Assembly: GCA_024280895.1 (NCBI GenBank) | Contig: JAJRPI010000003.1 | Span: 1-63,412, forward strand | Reading direction: 5' to 3' | DNA from: Alphaproteobacteria bacterium | GTDB lineage: Bacteria > Pseudomonadota > Alphaproteobacteria > Rhizobiales > JAKIUO01 | Length of the DNA stretch: 63,412 nucleotides | Shown: in pieces, positions 35,403-45,065 of the stretch | Numbering within the stretch: the first letter of the stretch is position 1 | Layout of the letters: each line of letters opens with the position of its first letter | The notes under the pieces: model-generated | Databases searched by the model: none | The model's input: the letters and a program-made list of their open reading frames with translations, nothing else | What the model was told of the DNA's origin: nothing | Program-made: the position numbers and the translations under genes

Positions 35403-35434
35403 CTGATCACCTGATCACCTGATCACCTGATCCA
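35403..35434. repeat. octamer tandem repeat CTGATCAC overlapping the end of the second lepB gene
   Basis: Three perfect copies of CTGATCAC (35403-35426) are followed by a partial fourth (CTGATCCA). The last part of the repeat encodes the final codons and stop of the upstream lepB copy. Copy-number changes would alter the C-terminus. Confidence 0.85.
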
Positions 35435-36178
35435 AGTAAACAGACGTATCCAGCGCACAAGATCAAATCGATCAAAATAGCTGTTCGCGCGCGCCATGTC
35501 GCCATGGGAAAAATACAAGAATTGAGCTTTGCCTATCAGATTCTGTGCGGGCACGAAACCTATAGGGGAGCTAAATCGACTATCGCTTGAATTATCGCGA
35601 TTATCGCCCATCATGAAATAATGCCCGGACGGCACCGTATAGACGCGCGTATTATCTCCCGATCCGTTTTCGGTAATATCCAGGGTTTGATAGGTTTTGC
35701 CGCTAGGCATAGATTCAATATAGCGCTTGACGGAGCGCTTTTGGCCATAGAAATTAGTGATCTCAAAAGGCTCGCCAGCCTTTCGGTCCAACGGTTTTTC
35801 GTTCAGATACAAGCGCCCATCGCGCATTTGCACGCGGTCCCCCGGCAAGCCGATAACACGCTTGATATAGTCAACCTTGTTATAATGGAAAACCGCAACA
35901 TCGCCACGCTCGGGCGAGGACCCAAAAAGCCGCCCCTCAAATAATTTGACATCAAAGGGGAAAGAATAGCGACTATAGCCGTAGCTGAATTTGGAAATAA
36001 ACAGATAGTCCCCCACCAGCAGGGTCGGTTTCATGGAACCAGACGGGATATTGAAAGGCTGAAAGGCAAAGACCCTGATAAACAGAGCGATTGTGATTGC
36101 AAGCGCTACTACTTTGGCAACGTCAATAACACTACCCAAAAGAGACGTTTTATCGATCGTTTCCATTTCAGCATCCAT
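35423..36178 (-). CDS. lepB: signal peptidase I (copy 2)
   Basis: This second signal peptidase has about 251 aa. It has a membrane anchor (VVALAITIALFIRVFAFQPF), the catalytic Ser motif NIPSGSMKPTLLVGDYLFIS, the Lys motif DYIKRVIGLPGDRV and GDNRDNSSDSR. The ATG at 36178 (GAAGGA upstream) is preferred; an ATG at 36205 is in frame. It is 80 bp upstream of copy 1 on the same strand. Most bacteria have one lepB at this locus, and two catalytically complete neighbours suggest divided substrate preference or dosage. Confidence 0.93.
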   Translation of the reverse strand: MDAEMETIDKTSLLGSVIDVAKVVALAITIALFIRVFAFQPFNIPSGSMKPTLLVGDYLFISKFSYGYSRYSFPFDVKLFEGRLFGSSPERGDVAVFHYNKVDYIKRVIGLPGDRVQMRDGRLYLNEKPLDRKAGEPFEITNFYGQKRSVKRYIESMPSGKTYQTLDITENGSGDNTRVYTVPSGHYFMMGDNRDNSSDSRFSSPIGFVPAQNLIGKAQFLYFSHGDMARANSYFDRFDLVRWIRLFTWIR

Positions 36179-36297
36179 CAAATAACATTCCTTCTGCACG
36201 GCCATATTTCACATAAAACAAGAAGTGACCTCCCTGCCCTATATCCTTTATATATGGTGATGGCAAATAAATGGCAGTTCCCCATCAACCCTTCGTT

Positions 36298-36699
36298 TTA
36301 TACCTTTGGAACCGCCGATATTATAACGATGGCCTGAGCCAACGGAAAATCATCAGTGATGGTAAGGTCAATTCTGGGCTCATGACCCGCCGGCACCATC
36401 GCCTCTAGATGCTCAAGTGCCCGTCCTGATAAACTCATGGTTGGCTTGCCAGAACTCAAATTAACAACGCCCATATCACGCCAATAAACACCTTGCGCCA
36501 ATCCCGTACCAAGGGCCTTGGAGCAAGCCTCCTTGGCAGCAAATCGCTTGGCATATGAGGCGGCGCGCCCAGCCCGACGCTCTGATTTTTCTCGTTCAAT
36601 AGACGTAAAAATGCGCTCCAGAAAGCGCTCACCATATTTATCGATGACCTTTTCGATGCGCCGAATATCAATGAGATCATTGCCAAGGCCAAGGATCAT
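36298..36699 (-). CDS. acpS: holo-[acyl-carrier-protein] synthase
   Basis: This 133-aa enzyme transfers 4'-phosphopantetheine from CoA to ACP. The Mg-binding motifs [13 protein letters not shown] and [16 protein letters not shown] are intact. It sits 51 bp downstream of pdxJ on the same strand, as in many Alphaproteobacteria and in Escherichia coli. Confidence 0.95.
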   Translation of the reverse strand: MILGLGNDLIDIRRIEKVIDKYGERFLERIFTSIEREKSERRAGRAASYAKRFAAKEACSKALGTGLAQGVYWRDMGVVNLSSGKPTMSLSGRALEHLEAMVPAGHEPRIDLTITDDFPLAQAIVIISAVPKV

Positions 36700-36750
36700 A
36701 TATGCTCAAAGCTCCCTATTCATATGAAATTGACAAAACAGCCCCCGCAT

Positions 36751-37536
36751 TCAGGCGCTTTTTTGCCCTCCGCTCTCGGCCCGCGCCTTATCCATCAGCG
36801 CACGCATGCGGCGAATAGAGCTATCAAGCCCCCCGAAAATGGCCTCTCCAACCAGGAAATGCCCAATATTCAGCTCAACGATATCTGTCAGTTCGGCGAT
36901 CGGTCCGACCGAGCCATAAGTAAGTCCATGACCCGCATGCACTTCAAGCCCAAGACCGCTCGCATAAGCGGCCATCTTGGTGATCCGCTCAAGTTCAGTG
37001 CTGATTTTAGGGCGATCACCAGCAATCACCGCCTCGCAATAAGTGCCAGTATGGATTTCCACCACATCGGCGCCCATTGAGTGCGAGGCATCTGCCTGGG
37101 AAAAATCTGGATCAATAAACATGGACACCCGGATACCAGCGTCGACAAGCTGTTTGACATACGGGGTCAGATGATTGTGCCCAGCCACCACATCAAGCCC
37201 GCCTTCAGTCGTTAGCTCCTGGCGCTTTTCTGGTACCAGACAACAGGCATGGGGCTTGTGGCGCACAGCAATATCGAGCATTTCGACCGTCGCGGCCATT
37301 TCCAGATTGAGCGGAGACGGCAGCTGAGAGCGTAGTTTATCAATATCCTCATCACTGATATGGCGGCGATCTTCACGCAAATGAGCGGTAATCCCATCAG
37401 CTCCCGCTTCGATTGCCATAATGGCTGCTTTCAGGGGATCAGGGTGCCCGCCGCCGCGTGCATTTCTAATAGTGGCAACATGATCAATATTGACGCCCAG
37501 CCGCAGATGGGGGGGCTTTTCATTCGATAAACTCAT
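36751..37536 (-). CDS. pdxJ: pyridoxine 5'-phosphate synthase
   Basis: This TIM-barrel enzyme of about 261 aa condenses 1-deoxyxylulose 5-phosphate with 3-amino-2-oxopropyl phosphate to make vitamin B6. Signatures are LGVNIDHVATIRNARGGGHP, HLREDRRHI, VPEKRQELTTEGGLDV, EIHTGTYCEA and LNIGHFLVGEAIF. The ATG at 37536 with AGGAG 8 nt upstream is better than the one at 37545. Confidence 0.97.
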   Translation of the reverse strand: MSLSNEKPPHLRLGVNIDHVATIRNARGGGHPDPLKAAIMAIEAGADGITAHLREDRRHISDEDIDKLRSQLPSPLNLEMAATVEMLDIAVRHKPHACCLVPEKRQELTTEGGLDVVAGHNHLTPYVKQLVDAGIRVSMFIDPDFSQADASHSMGADVVEIHTGTYCEAVIAGDRPKISTELERITKMAAYASGLGLEVHAGHGLTYGSVGPIAELTDIVELNIGHFLVGEAIFGGLDSSIRRMRALMDKARAESGGQKSA

Positions 37537-37566
37537 AGCGAACACTCCTGCCGCTTCTTTTTGCGA

Positions 37567-38142
37567 TCAAGCCGGCTGACCAACCTCATGGCGAACCTGA
37601 TAAGCACCGACCAGTTTCTTGACAAGATAGTAGGAAACAAGCCCCGCGACCAGCCCCATAATTACCCCGCCAACGGCCATTGGCTTAAGCATGATGGGCC
37701 ATAACATTTCAACGGCTGGCCACAAGCTATCCCAGGAGGAATTTGTGATATTGGTGGTCATATCCTGGATCTGTCCGGCAAGCCCACCACCCTGAAGATC
37801 AGTTTCGAGCCCGAGCAAGCGATTGCCAAGCTGATAGGTGCCAATCCAGATAAAGGGGAAGGTCAAGGGATTGCCAAAAAATGTACCAAGAGCGGAGGCG
37901 ATAATGCTGCCACGCATGGTCCAGGCAAGCAAACCCGCCAAAATGAAATGAAACCCCAAAAATGGTGTGAAAGAAACCAATACCCCGGCAGCTGCACCTC
38001 GAGCAATAGCGCTGGGAGCCGTGCGCAAGCGCGACATGCGCGTCAGTACATAGAGGATTGAGCGCTTCCAGTTGCGGCGCGGCCAGATCGCGACGCGCAG
38101 TTTTTCAATGAGTGTGGGAGGAGTTCGCCGATCAAACAGCAT
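37567..38142 (-). CDS. DUF2062 domain membrane protein
   Basis: This 191-aa protein has an N-terminal basic region (WPRRNWKRSILYVLTRMSRL) and the DUF2062 core (ARGAAAGVLVSFTPFLGFHF, GTFFGNPLTFPFIW). Three hydrophobic segments are visible. The function is unknown. It lies 30 bp upstream of pdxJ and downstream of rsh, a common alphaproteobacterial neighbourhood. Confidence 0.85.
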   Translation of the reverse strand: MLFDRRTPPTLIEKLRVAIWPRRNWKRSILYVLTRMSRLRTAPSAIARGAAAGVLVSFTPFLGFHFILAGLLAWTMRGSIIASALGTFFGNPLTFPFIWIGTYQLGNRLLGLETDLQGGGLAGQIQDMTTNITNSSWDSLWPAVEMLWPIMLKPMAVGGVIMGLVAGLVSYYLVKKLVGAYQVRHEVGQPA

Positions 38143-38341
38143 CTGAAATACCTTTTTGCAAGTTTTGATACTGTGAAAACGAAAACAAACACGACCAATG
38201 TACTGCCTTATGCCACTTTAAGCGTCTGGACACCCGATACCACGTGCCAAATAGCCTCACCCCTCATTCATATAGGGGCGCAATCCTGAACCTCAAATTC
38301 GCAAGAATAGAAAAGCATAAACCTGGATCACGGGGAACACA

Positions 38342-40579
38342 CTAGCCTTGAATTCTGGAAACACGATTAACAATTTTCATGGCCTTGATACCAGCAACAA
38401 TACGGTTGAGATGCTTGACGTCCCAGACTTCCAGCCCGATCATCATTTCGGTGAAATCTGCCGCCCGCCTGACCATGCGCAATTTATCAATATTGGCATC
38501 CGCTTCACCAATCAGCTGAGCGATCCGCGCCAAACTCCCCGGCATATTATAGGTTGTCACCGAGATAAGGGCTGGAAAGCGCTCGCGGCTTTCTGATTGA
38601 ATATCCCAAGTCACATCGACCCAGCGCTCTGGTTGATCATCATATCTCTGCAAGGCCTTGGCATGGATCGGGTAAATAATAATCCCCTCTCCTTGTGTCA
38701 TGATGCCAACGATGCGCTCACCTGGTAGCGCCCCGCCTTTAGGAGCAAAGCGGATGGGCAAATCATCCGGCGTGCCACGAATAGGGATACCGCTACCCGG
38801 CCCAATGGCTTCTTGTTGCCCGGCCCACAGGAATTTCAGCCCCATGGTTTTGCCAAGCCAGCCCCCTTCTCCGTGGCCGGCAGCTTTCATAACACTCACA
38901 TCACTGCCATCACCTGCCACATAATCGGGATAGAGTGCCGAAATCACCAGATCCACCGCCAATTCACCTCGACCAACGGCCGCAAACACGTCAATCACCG
39001 AACCATGAGGCAAACGAAAGAGCTTTTCCTCCAGCAGAGTTTTTGTAAATTTACGCTCTGCAAGGGCAAAGCCTTGAATAATCATTTCATGCCCCAGGCG
39101 ACCATATTGCTCTTGCATGCTTGCGCGCGTCGAGCGCCGTATCGCCGCCTTGGCCTTGCCGGTCACCGCAATATTTTCCCAGGCGGCAGGCGGCATATGT
39201 CCCTTCGCGCAATTGATCTCGACTTCATCACCATTTTTGAGATTGGTGACAAGCGGCATGGGGCGACCATTGATTTTGCAACTGATACACGTATCGCCAA
39301 TATCAGTATGGACCGCATAGGCAAAGTCAATTGGCGTCGCATCATGCGGCAGGACGATCAGCCCGCCATTGGGAGTGAATGTAAAGACCTGATCCTGAAA
39401 CAGCTCCAAACGGGTATGCTCGAGAAACTCTACAGGATTATCGCCTTCGCGCAGATTATCAACCAGTTGCCTTAGCCATTGATAGGCACTGCTATCTTGT
39501 AACAAATCATGCTTGGGAGGATTTTTGCCGTTGCTTTCATCCTCAATGCTTTCTTTGTAAAGCGTATGGGCAGCAATGCCAAATTCCCCTACTTCGTGCA
39601 TTTTTTCCGTACGGATCTGCAATTCCACCCGCTGGCGCTCTGGACCAATGATGGTCGTATGAATGGACTGGTAATCATTTGATTTGGGGACCGAGATATA
39701 ATCCTTGAAGCGCCCGGGCACGATCTGCCAGGTGGTATGAATGACACCCAGCACCCGATAGCAATCCTCTACCGAATTAGTAATCACCCGAAACCCGTAA
39801 ATATCGCACAGTTGCTCCAGAGCAATCTGGCGGTTCTCCATTTTGCGCCAGATTGAAAAAGGCTTTTTTTCACGGCTCGTCACCAGGGCATCGATGCCAT
39901 ATTCCTCAAGCTTGAGATGTAGCTCTTTTTCAACCTCGATAATCAGCCCGGTGTAGCTGGTACGCAGTTTTTCAAGACGCGCCAATATGGTTTCATAAGC
40001 GTCCGGGTAGAGCCAGCGGAATGACAGATCTTCCAATTCATCGCGCAACCACTGAATACCCATGCGTCCTGCAAGTGGCGCATAAATTTCCATCGTCTCT
40101 CGAGAGATATGCTGGCGGCGGTCATCGCGCATATGTTCCATGGTGCGCATATTGTGCAGCCGGTCAGCCAACTTGACCAACAGCACGCGCACATCACTCG
40201 ATATGGCAATCAATAATTTGCGGAAGTTTTCGGCCTGCTCGGCCTTTTTGGTCACCAGATCAAGCTGATCCAGCTTGGTTACCCCATCAACCAGAGCACC
40301 GATTTCGTCGCCGAACAGCTTGTTGATTTCTTCACGAGTGGCTCTCGTGTCTTCAATGGTATCATGCAGCAAACCCGTGGCAATGGTCGCATCATCCAGC
40401 TTTAATTCTGTGAGAATTTCAGCAACGGCCTTGGGGTGAATGAAATATTTTTCACCTGATTTGCGTGTTTGATGGTCGTGCACATCTTGTGCGTAATCAT
40501 AGGCGCGGGCAATCAGCGCCTTGTTGGTCTCTGGATTATATTTGGATACGCGATCTACGAGCTCATCTCGGCCCATCAT
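38342..40579 (-). CDS. bifunctional (p)ppGpp synthase/hydrolase (Rsh)
   Basis: This 745-aa RelA/SpoT-type stringent response enzyme starts with an intact HD hydrolase domain (YFIHPKAVAEILTELKLD, GLLHDTIEDT, KLADRLHNMRTM). The synthetase domain follows (SREKKPFSIWRKM, DIYGFRVI, GRFKDYISVPKSNDYQSIHT), then a TGS domain (FTPNGGLIVLPHDATPIDFA), the helical/zinc-finger-like region and a C-terminal ACT domain (SVTTYNMPGSLARIAQLIGE). Both catalytic centres look complete. Single bifunctional Rsh enzymes are typical of Alphaproteobacteria. rpoZ lies 99 bp upstream, as in many proteobacteria. Confidence 0.96.
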   Translation of the reverse strand: MMGRDELVDRVSKYNPETNKALIARAYDYAQDVHDHQTRKSGEKYFIHPKAVAEILTELKLDDATIATGLLHDTIEDTRATREEINKLFGDEIGALVDGVTKLDQLDLVTKKAEQAENFRKLLIAISSDVRVLLVKLADRLHNMRTMEHMRDDRRQHISRETMEIYAPLAGRMGIQWLRDELEDLSFRWLYPDAYETILARLEKLRTSYTGLIIEVEKELHLKLEEYGIDALVTSREKKPFSIWRKMENRQIALEQLCDIYGFRVITNSVEDCYRVLGVIHTTWQIVPGRFKDYISVPKSNDYQSIHTTIIGPERQRVELQIRTEKMHEVGEFGIAAHTLYKESIEDESNGKNPPKHDLLQDSSAYQWLRQLVDNLREGDNPVEFLEHTRLELFQDQVFTFTPNGGLIVLPHDATPIDFAYAVHTDIGDTCISCKINGRPMPLVTNLKNGDEVEINCAKGHMPPAAWENIAVTGKAKAAIRRSTRASMQEQYGRLGHEMIIQGFALAERKFTKTLLEEKLFRLPHGSVIDVFAAVGRGELAVDLVISALYPDYVAGDGSDVSVMKAAGHGEGGWLGKTMGLKFLWAGQQEAIGPGSGIPIRGTPDDLPIRFAPKGGALPGERIVGIMTQGEGIIIYPIHAKALQRYDDQPERWVDVTWDIQSESRERFPALISVTTYNMPGSLARIAQLIGEADANIDKLRMVRRAADFTEMMIGLEVWDVKHLNRIVAGIKAMKIVNRVSRIQG

Positions 40580-40678
40580 ATTCCAAATAACTCCTTCATT
40601 TCAATTTGCACCCTCATAGAGCCAAAGGCCATGCCAGTGACGAACCCCGTCCATCACCGCCCTGGTAACAAGTCTTTT

Positions 40679-41098
40679 TTAGCGACGCTTGCGGCCATTA
40701 CTTTCGACAGGAACCAAACGCTCCATGCCACGTAGCAGCTCATCTTCCGTCATGATCTCGGGAGTTGGAGCATCACCGGCCGTATCATCCTGACCAAGTA
40801 TAACACGTTCTGGACGTTGATGCAGATTGCTCGTCAGCAATGGTGCCGCTTCTGCCTCTGGCTCATCAACTTCCACATGTTTTTGCAAGGAATGGATAAG
40901 ATCTTCTTTCATGTCCTCGGGAGAAATACGCTCCTCGGCGATTTCTCGGAGTGCAACAACAGGATTTTTATCATTGTCGCGTTCGAGCGTCAGTTCACCA
41001 CCAGCTGATATCATCCGCGAGCGATGTCCAGCCAGCAAAATAAGTTCAAACCGGTTGGAGACTTTATCAATGCAGTCTTCGACAGTAACCCGTGCCAT
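40679..41098 (-). CDS. rpoZ: RNA polymerase omega subunit
   Basis: This 139-aa protein begins [20 protein letters not shown] and has [16 protein letters not shown] and [20 protein letters not shown], the canonical omega core. The acidic/proline-containing C-terminal tail (about 60 residues) is common in alphaproteobacterial omega. It assists beta-prime folding and is needed for the ppGpp response in other bacteria. It is upstream of rsh on the same strand. Confidence 0.95.
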   Translation of the reverse strand: MARVTVEDCIDKVSNRFELILLAGHRSRMISAGGELTLERDNDKNPVVALREIAEERISPEDMKEDLIHSLQKHVEVDEPEAEAAPLLTSNLHQRPERVILGQDDTAGDAPTPEIMTEDELLRGMERLVPVESNGRKRR

Positions 41099-41334
41099 AG
41101 TGCGTTCCTCAAGTGGAGATGGTTCAAAATTTCTGGTTCATTGGGGATACAAACAGTCAGCGAAAATCAACGATAACATCATCTTATGCCAAACGATATC
41201 GCATGCTCCCCAAAACAGAGATCATATATTACTTCAAATTTACGCAAAATTTGCATCAGATGCAAGCGCCGAATGACCAAACAAGCAATTAATAGTTCGG
41301 TCGGGGTGGTCCTGCATGGCGCTTATCACCCCCT

Positions 41335-41910
41335 TCAAGATAGCTTGTGAAGGATACTTCCCTCCGGCTTATTTTTGATCAATGCCCACATAGAGAGGGC
41401 CGACAAACCGCTCACAGGATGATGCCAGAACGGCGCTATATCCACAATTGGCCGAATAACAAACGGGCGCAAATGCGCCTGTGGATGAGGCAAAACAAGC
41501 TCGCAACGCTCCACCCGCTGCATTTTGGGTACCTTTGTCACCTTGCTGTCACGGCTACATACGTGAAAATTCCTCGTAACCGTGGCTTTATAATCAATAA
41601 GATCGAGATCAAGTGGACGAGGCCCCCAACGCGCCCGCAATGGAGCTGGCTGCACCCCCCGTCCAGCTGTCATTTCGATCAGTTTTAAGTTTTTCAACAG
41701 ATTGGCCGGCTTCATGGTCGCCTGCACACGTACAACAGCGTTGACGTAATCAGACTGCCCCGCCTGTCCGACAGGTTTCGTACAATAGAAGGATGAAATT
41801 GACATGACATAAATCTGATATTTTGCCATCTCGTCAATCGCCCAGCGCAAGGTTTTTACGGGCGATCGGTTTTCAACGGGCATATTCCCACCCAGCGCGA
41901 TCAGAATCAT
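41335..41910 (-). CDS. folK: 2-amino-4-hydroxy-6-hydroxymethyldihydropteridine diphosphokinase
   Basis: This 191-aa protein matches HPPK: MILIALGGNMP, SSFYCTKPVGQAGQSDYVNA, RWGPRPLDLDLIDY and LVLPHPQAHLRPFVIRPIVD. It activates the pterin for dihydropteroate synthase in folate synthesis. An insertion after LIDYKATV (NFHVCSRDSKVTKVPKMQRV) is longer than usual. The gene is not with folB or folP here. A GGGGTG/CACCCC inverted repeat just downstream may be its terminator, but it lacks a T-run. Confidence 0.9.
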   Translation of the reverse strand: MILIALGGNMPVENRSPVKTLRWAIDEMAKYQIYVMSISSFYCTKPVGQAGQSDYVNAVVRVQATMKPANLLKNLKLIEMTAGRGVQPAPLRARWGPRPLDLDLIDYKATVTRNFHVCSRDSKVTKVPKMQRVERCELVLPHPQAHLRPFVIRPIVDIAPFWHHPVSGLSALSMWALIKNKPEGSILHKLS

Positions 41911-42125
41911 TTGTTTTTACCCCCGAAAAACGATGACGAAAACATTGGTAACCAGATATTCACTTCGATCTTTCATTAAAAGCTAAGAATCTTTCTAATC
42001 TAAGATTGAGTTTTGTACATTTAATTGCTATATATAATTACAGATCAAAGTCTAGTATTTACGTATACAGACTATGCGTTGATTCATTCATTCAATATAT
42101 AGTTACATATTAAAGAATAGATACA

Positions 42126-42716
42126 ATGAAACTAAACAAAAATGAAAGAACTGCTCTTTTTATTGATGGTGCCAATTTATACGCTACAACTAAAAACATT
42201 GGACTTGAAATAGATTACAAAAGACTTCTTAAGTTTTTTGAACGTAATACTCATTTCATAAGAGCATTATACTACACCGCCATTACTGATGATCAGGAAT
42301 ATTCCTCTATTCGGCCGTTAATCGACTGGTTGGATTATAATGGTTACACCATGATCACCAAGCCTACCAAGGAATTTACCGATAGCGCTGGTCGCCGCAA
42401 AATCAAAGGCAATATGGATACCGAATTAACGGTTGGAGCCTTGACCCTTGCAGAGCATCTGGATCATATCGTCATCTTCTCTGGAGATGGTGATTTTCGC
42501 GCTCTTGTCGAAGCTCTACAGTATCGCGGCAAGAGGGTTAGTGTTGTATCAACACTCAGTACCTCCCCTCCTATGATTGCTGATGATTTACGTCGCCAGG
42601 CTGACCAGTTCGTCGAAATCAAGGAACTTGCCGCGCTTATCGGGCACAAAGAACGTGCCACAACGGAGCCAGCAGATGCTGAGGATGATTTTGAAGATGA
42701 ACTTGAAGAAGTTTAA
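42126..42716 (+). CDS. NYN domain (LabA/DUF88) protein
   Basis: This 196-aa cytosolic protein has the PIN-like NYN nuclease fold. The conserved acidic residues are in place: ALFIDGANLYATTKN, GNMDTELTVGALTLAEH and VIFSGDGDFRALVEALQYRG. RGKRVSVVSTLSTSPPMIAD and DDLRRQADQFVEIKEL follow. The tail is strongly acidic (AEDDFEDELEEV). Such proteins are predicted RNases, but no substrate is known for this branch. Its first 60 codons are more AT-rich than the remainder. The AT-rich 215 bp upstream probably hold its promoter. Confidence 0.85.
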   Translation: MKLNKNERTALFIDGANLYATTKNIGLEIDYKRLLKFFERNTHFIRALYYTAITDDQEYSSIRPLIDWLDYNGYTMITKPTKEFTDSAGRRKIKGNMDTELTVGALTLAEHLDHIVIFSGDGDFRALVEALQYRGKRVSVVSTLSTSPPMIADDLRRQADQFVEIKELAALIGHKERATTEPADAEDDFEDELEEV

Positions 42717-42839
42717 ATAAAAATTATGCGTGAGATATTGATTTCTAAAGGCATTGCCCTCTATTCATAATCCAGAAGAATCTGGCATCATCCGATGCCA
42801 GATTTGTGTTGTTTTATTACATAGAAGAAATTACTGTCG

Positions 42840-43475
42840 ATGACGCCCCCTCCAGAAGCCCCAAAAGACTGCCAAATCTGCCCCAGACTTGTCGAGTTTC
42901 GGCGCAGCAATCAACAAAAACACCCCGATTTTTTCAATGGCGCCGTTGCCTCCTTTGGATCTCACTCAGCACGCTTGCTGATTGTTGGCCTGGCCCCAGG
43001 TCTCAAGGGTGCCAATTGGTCGGGGCGCCCCTTTACGGGCGATGCAGCCGGAGACCTGCTCTATGAAACGCTCCTGGAATTTGGCTTTGCAACTGGCCAC
43101 TACCAAGCCAGACCTGATGATGGCCTTGAGCTGATAGATACCATGATCACCAATGCGGTGCGCTGCGTGCCACCACAAAACAAACCCGTTGGTGGTGAAA
43201 TCAATGCCTGCCGTCCATTTCTGGACCAACGCATCAAGCAAACAAAGGCGCTTAAAGTTATTATGGCACTGGGCAAAATTGCTCATGACAGTGTCGTGCG
43301 AACGCAAAACAAGAGACTGGTTGAATATCCCTTCAAACATGGTGCGCGCCACCAACTTGATAACCAGCTGGTCCTCATCGATAGTTATCACTGCTCGCGC
43401 TACAATCTCAACACCCGCCGCCTCACCAAACCCATGTTCGAAGACGTGTTCAAGCTCATTCGCAAAGAGCTCTAA
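42840..43475 (+). CDS. uracil-DNA glycosylase, family 5 (UdgB-like)
   Basis: This 211-aa protein has the 4Fe-4S cluster cysteines at the N-terminus (DCQICPRLVEFR) and later (NAVRCVPPQNKP, NACRPFL). The active-site motifs LIVGLAPGLKGANWSGRPFT and IMALGKIAHDSV, and the C-terminal VLIDSYHCSRYNLNT, are visible. In this family the first active-site motif has GLAPG rather than the GEAPG of family 4, and that is seen here. It removes uracil and hypoxanthine from DNA. The stop is followed after 5 nt by a four-hairpin repeat. Confidence 0.92.
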   Translation: MTPPPEAPKDCQICPRLVEFRRSNQQKHPDFFNGAVASFGSHSARLLIVGLAPGLKGANWSGRPFTGDAAGDLLYETLLEFGFATGHYQARPDDGLELIDTMITNAVRCVPPQNKPVGGEINACRPFLDQRIKQTKALKVIMALGKIAHDSVVRTQNKRLVEYPFKHGARHQLDNQLVLIDSYHCSRYNLNTRRLTKPMFEDVFKLIRKEL

Positions 43476-43480
43476 ATTAT

Positions 43481-43613
43481 ATCTCACGGCTATTCGCGCT
43501 AACGCGCGGCCTGCATTTTTATTGCCCTACCGCTTCGCTGTTTGAGGGCTCTGGGGCGCGCAATGCGCGGCGGCCAGTCAGCCTTGCCGATGAGCACATC
43601 GGAGTTCTTAATA
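43481..43613 (+). repeat. four-hairpin 3'-end repeat, copy 6 (after uracil-DNA glycosylase), with an inserted arm
   Basis: This copy starts 5 nt after the glycosylase stop. Stems 1 (CGCGC-TAAC-GCGCG), 2 (CGCGC-AAT-GCGCG), 3 (GGCC-AGTC-AGCC) and 4 (CCGATG-AGCA-CATCGG) are present. An extra 35-40 bp, itself capable of a GCCCT/AGGGC hairpin, is inserted between hairpins 1 and 2. Confidence 0.85.
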
Positions 43614-43629
43614 ATAGAAAATCAGTACG

Positions 43630-43727
43630 ATGGACAAAAAATCCGACCATCGAGAGGCAAGCGTGACCACGCGCCGGGCATTGCCCGCCCTATCGGAGGC
43701 CCGCCGGAGGCGGAATAGCCGTGAGAT
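43630..43727 (-). repeat. four-hairpin 3'-end repeat, copy 7 (after glmM)
   Basis: On the minus strand it begins ATCTCACGGCTATTC, 3 nt after the glmM stop. Stems are CCGCC-TCC-GGCGG, CGGGC-AAT-GCCCG and GCGT-GGTC-ACGC. The fourth stem is degenerate and is replaced by CGATG/CATCG around a T-rich loop. It faces copy 6 tail to tail. Confidence 0.85.
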
Positions 43728-43730
43728 CAA

Positions 43731-45065
43731 TTAACGAAGCGCCTCGCATATATCACCGACAACGGCATTGACGAGCTGTTGATCATCGCCTTCCGCCATC
43801 ACGCGTATAACAGGCTCTGTGCCTGAGGGACGGATAACCAGTCGTCCCGACTTGCCCAATCTTTGCTCTCCATCGTTAATGGCCTCTATGACATGCTTTT
43901 TCTTTAAAGGCTCACCGCTTTTAAAACGAACATTTTTGAGCAACTGGGGCACTGGTTCAAATTTATTGCAAACTTCTGAAACCGTCTTGCCGCTTTTAGC
44001 AACCACCGACATCACTTGCAGGGCCGAAACCAGTCCATCACCCGTGGTGGTAAAATCAGACAAGACAATATGGCCCGACTGCTCACCGCCCACATTGAAG
44101 CCGTGCTTGCGCATATGTTCGACCACATAGCGATCGCCGACCAGTGTCCGCTCGAGGGTCAGATTTAGCCCATTCAGATAGCGTTCAAGTCCAAGGTTGG
44201 ACATCACCGTGGCAACGACCCCGCCAGCGGTCAGCCGTTCTTTTTCCAGCCAGCTTTCCGCGATCACCGCCATGATCTGGTCGCCATCAATCTCGCGGCC
44301 TTCTTCATCAACGATCAGCATCCGGTCAGCATCGCCATCGAGCGCAATCCCGATATCGGCGCGCATTTCCTTGACCTTCTGGCTCAATAAGGCCGTATGG
44401 GTAGAACCGCAATCCTTGTTGATATTGAAACCATCGGGTTCGACGCCAATTTTAATGACCTCGGCTCCCAGCTCCCATAAGGCTTCGGGAGCAACTTTAT
44501 ATGCGGCGCCATTGGCACAATCGACCACGACCCGCATGCCATCAAAACTTTGATTGCGCGGCAAGGTGCGTTTGGCAAATTCAATATATCGCTCTTGGGC
44601 CGAATCGATGCGCTTGGCCCTACCCAGCTTCGAGGATGCTGACAACAGGCCATTGATATCGCCATCCATCAGCTTTTCAATTTCCAGCTCGGTTTCATCC
44701 GACAGTTTGAAACCATCAGGACCAAAAAGCTTGATACCATTATCGGAATAAACATTGTGCGATGCGGAAATCATCACACCCAGATCAGCACGTAGGGAAC
44801 GGGTCAGCATGGCAACAGCTGGCGTTGGCATGGGACCGAGTTGAAAGACATCCATGCCAACGGAGGTAAAGCCGGCAACCATTGCTGATTCCAGCATATA
44901 TCCCGACAAACGCGTATCCTTGCCAATCACCACGCGATGGCGATGATTACCGGTCGTAAAAATCTTGCCAGCAGCCATACCCACGCGCATGGCCACATCA
45001 GACGTCATGGGAAATGAATTAGCTTGCGCCCGAATTCCATCGGTTCCAAAATATTTTCTCGACAT
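43731..45065 (-). CDS. glmM: phosphoglucosamine mutase
   Basis: This 444-aa enzyme converts glucosamine 6-phosphate to glucosamine 1-phosphate for UDP-GlcNAc synthesis. Visible signatures are [11 protein letters not shown], the phosphoserine loop [17 protein letters not shown], the Mg-binding [26 protein letters not shown] and the C-terminal [19 protein letters not shown]. It is a single gene ending at a four-hairpin repeat. Confidence 0.97.
   Translation of the reverse strand: MSRKYFGTDGIRAQANSFPMTSDVAMRVGMAAGKIFTTGNHRHRVVIGKDTRLSGYMLESAMVAGFTSVGMDVFQLGPMPTPAVAMLTRSLRADLGVMISASHNVYSDNGIKLFGPDGFKLSDETELEIEKLMDGDINGLLSASSKLGRAKRIDSAQERYIEFAKRTLPRNQSFDGMRVVVDCANGAAYKVAPEALWELGAEVIKIGVEPDGFNINKDCGSTHTALLSQKVKEMRADIGIALDGDADRMLIVDEEGREIDGDQIMAVIAESWLEKERLTAGGVVATVMSNLGLERYLNGLNLTLERTLVGDRYVVEHMRKHGFNVGGEQSGHIVLSDFTTTGDGLVSALQVMSVVAKSGKTVSEVCNKFEPVPQLLKNVRFKSGEPLKKKHVIEAINDGEQRLGKSGRLVIRPSGTEPVIRVMAEGDDQQLVNAVVGDICEALR

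Noticed and set aside
41287-41334. GGGGTG/CACCCC inverted repeat after folK as a terminator
   Set aside because: The loop is about 18 nt and no T-run follows on the minus strand. It is mentioned under folK only.
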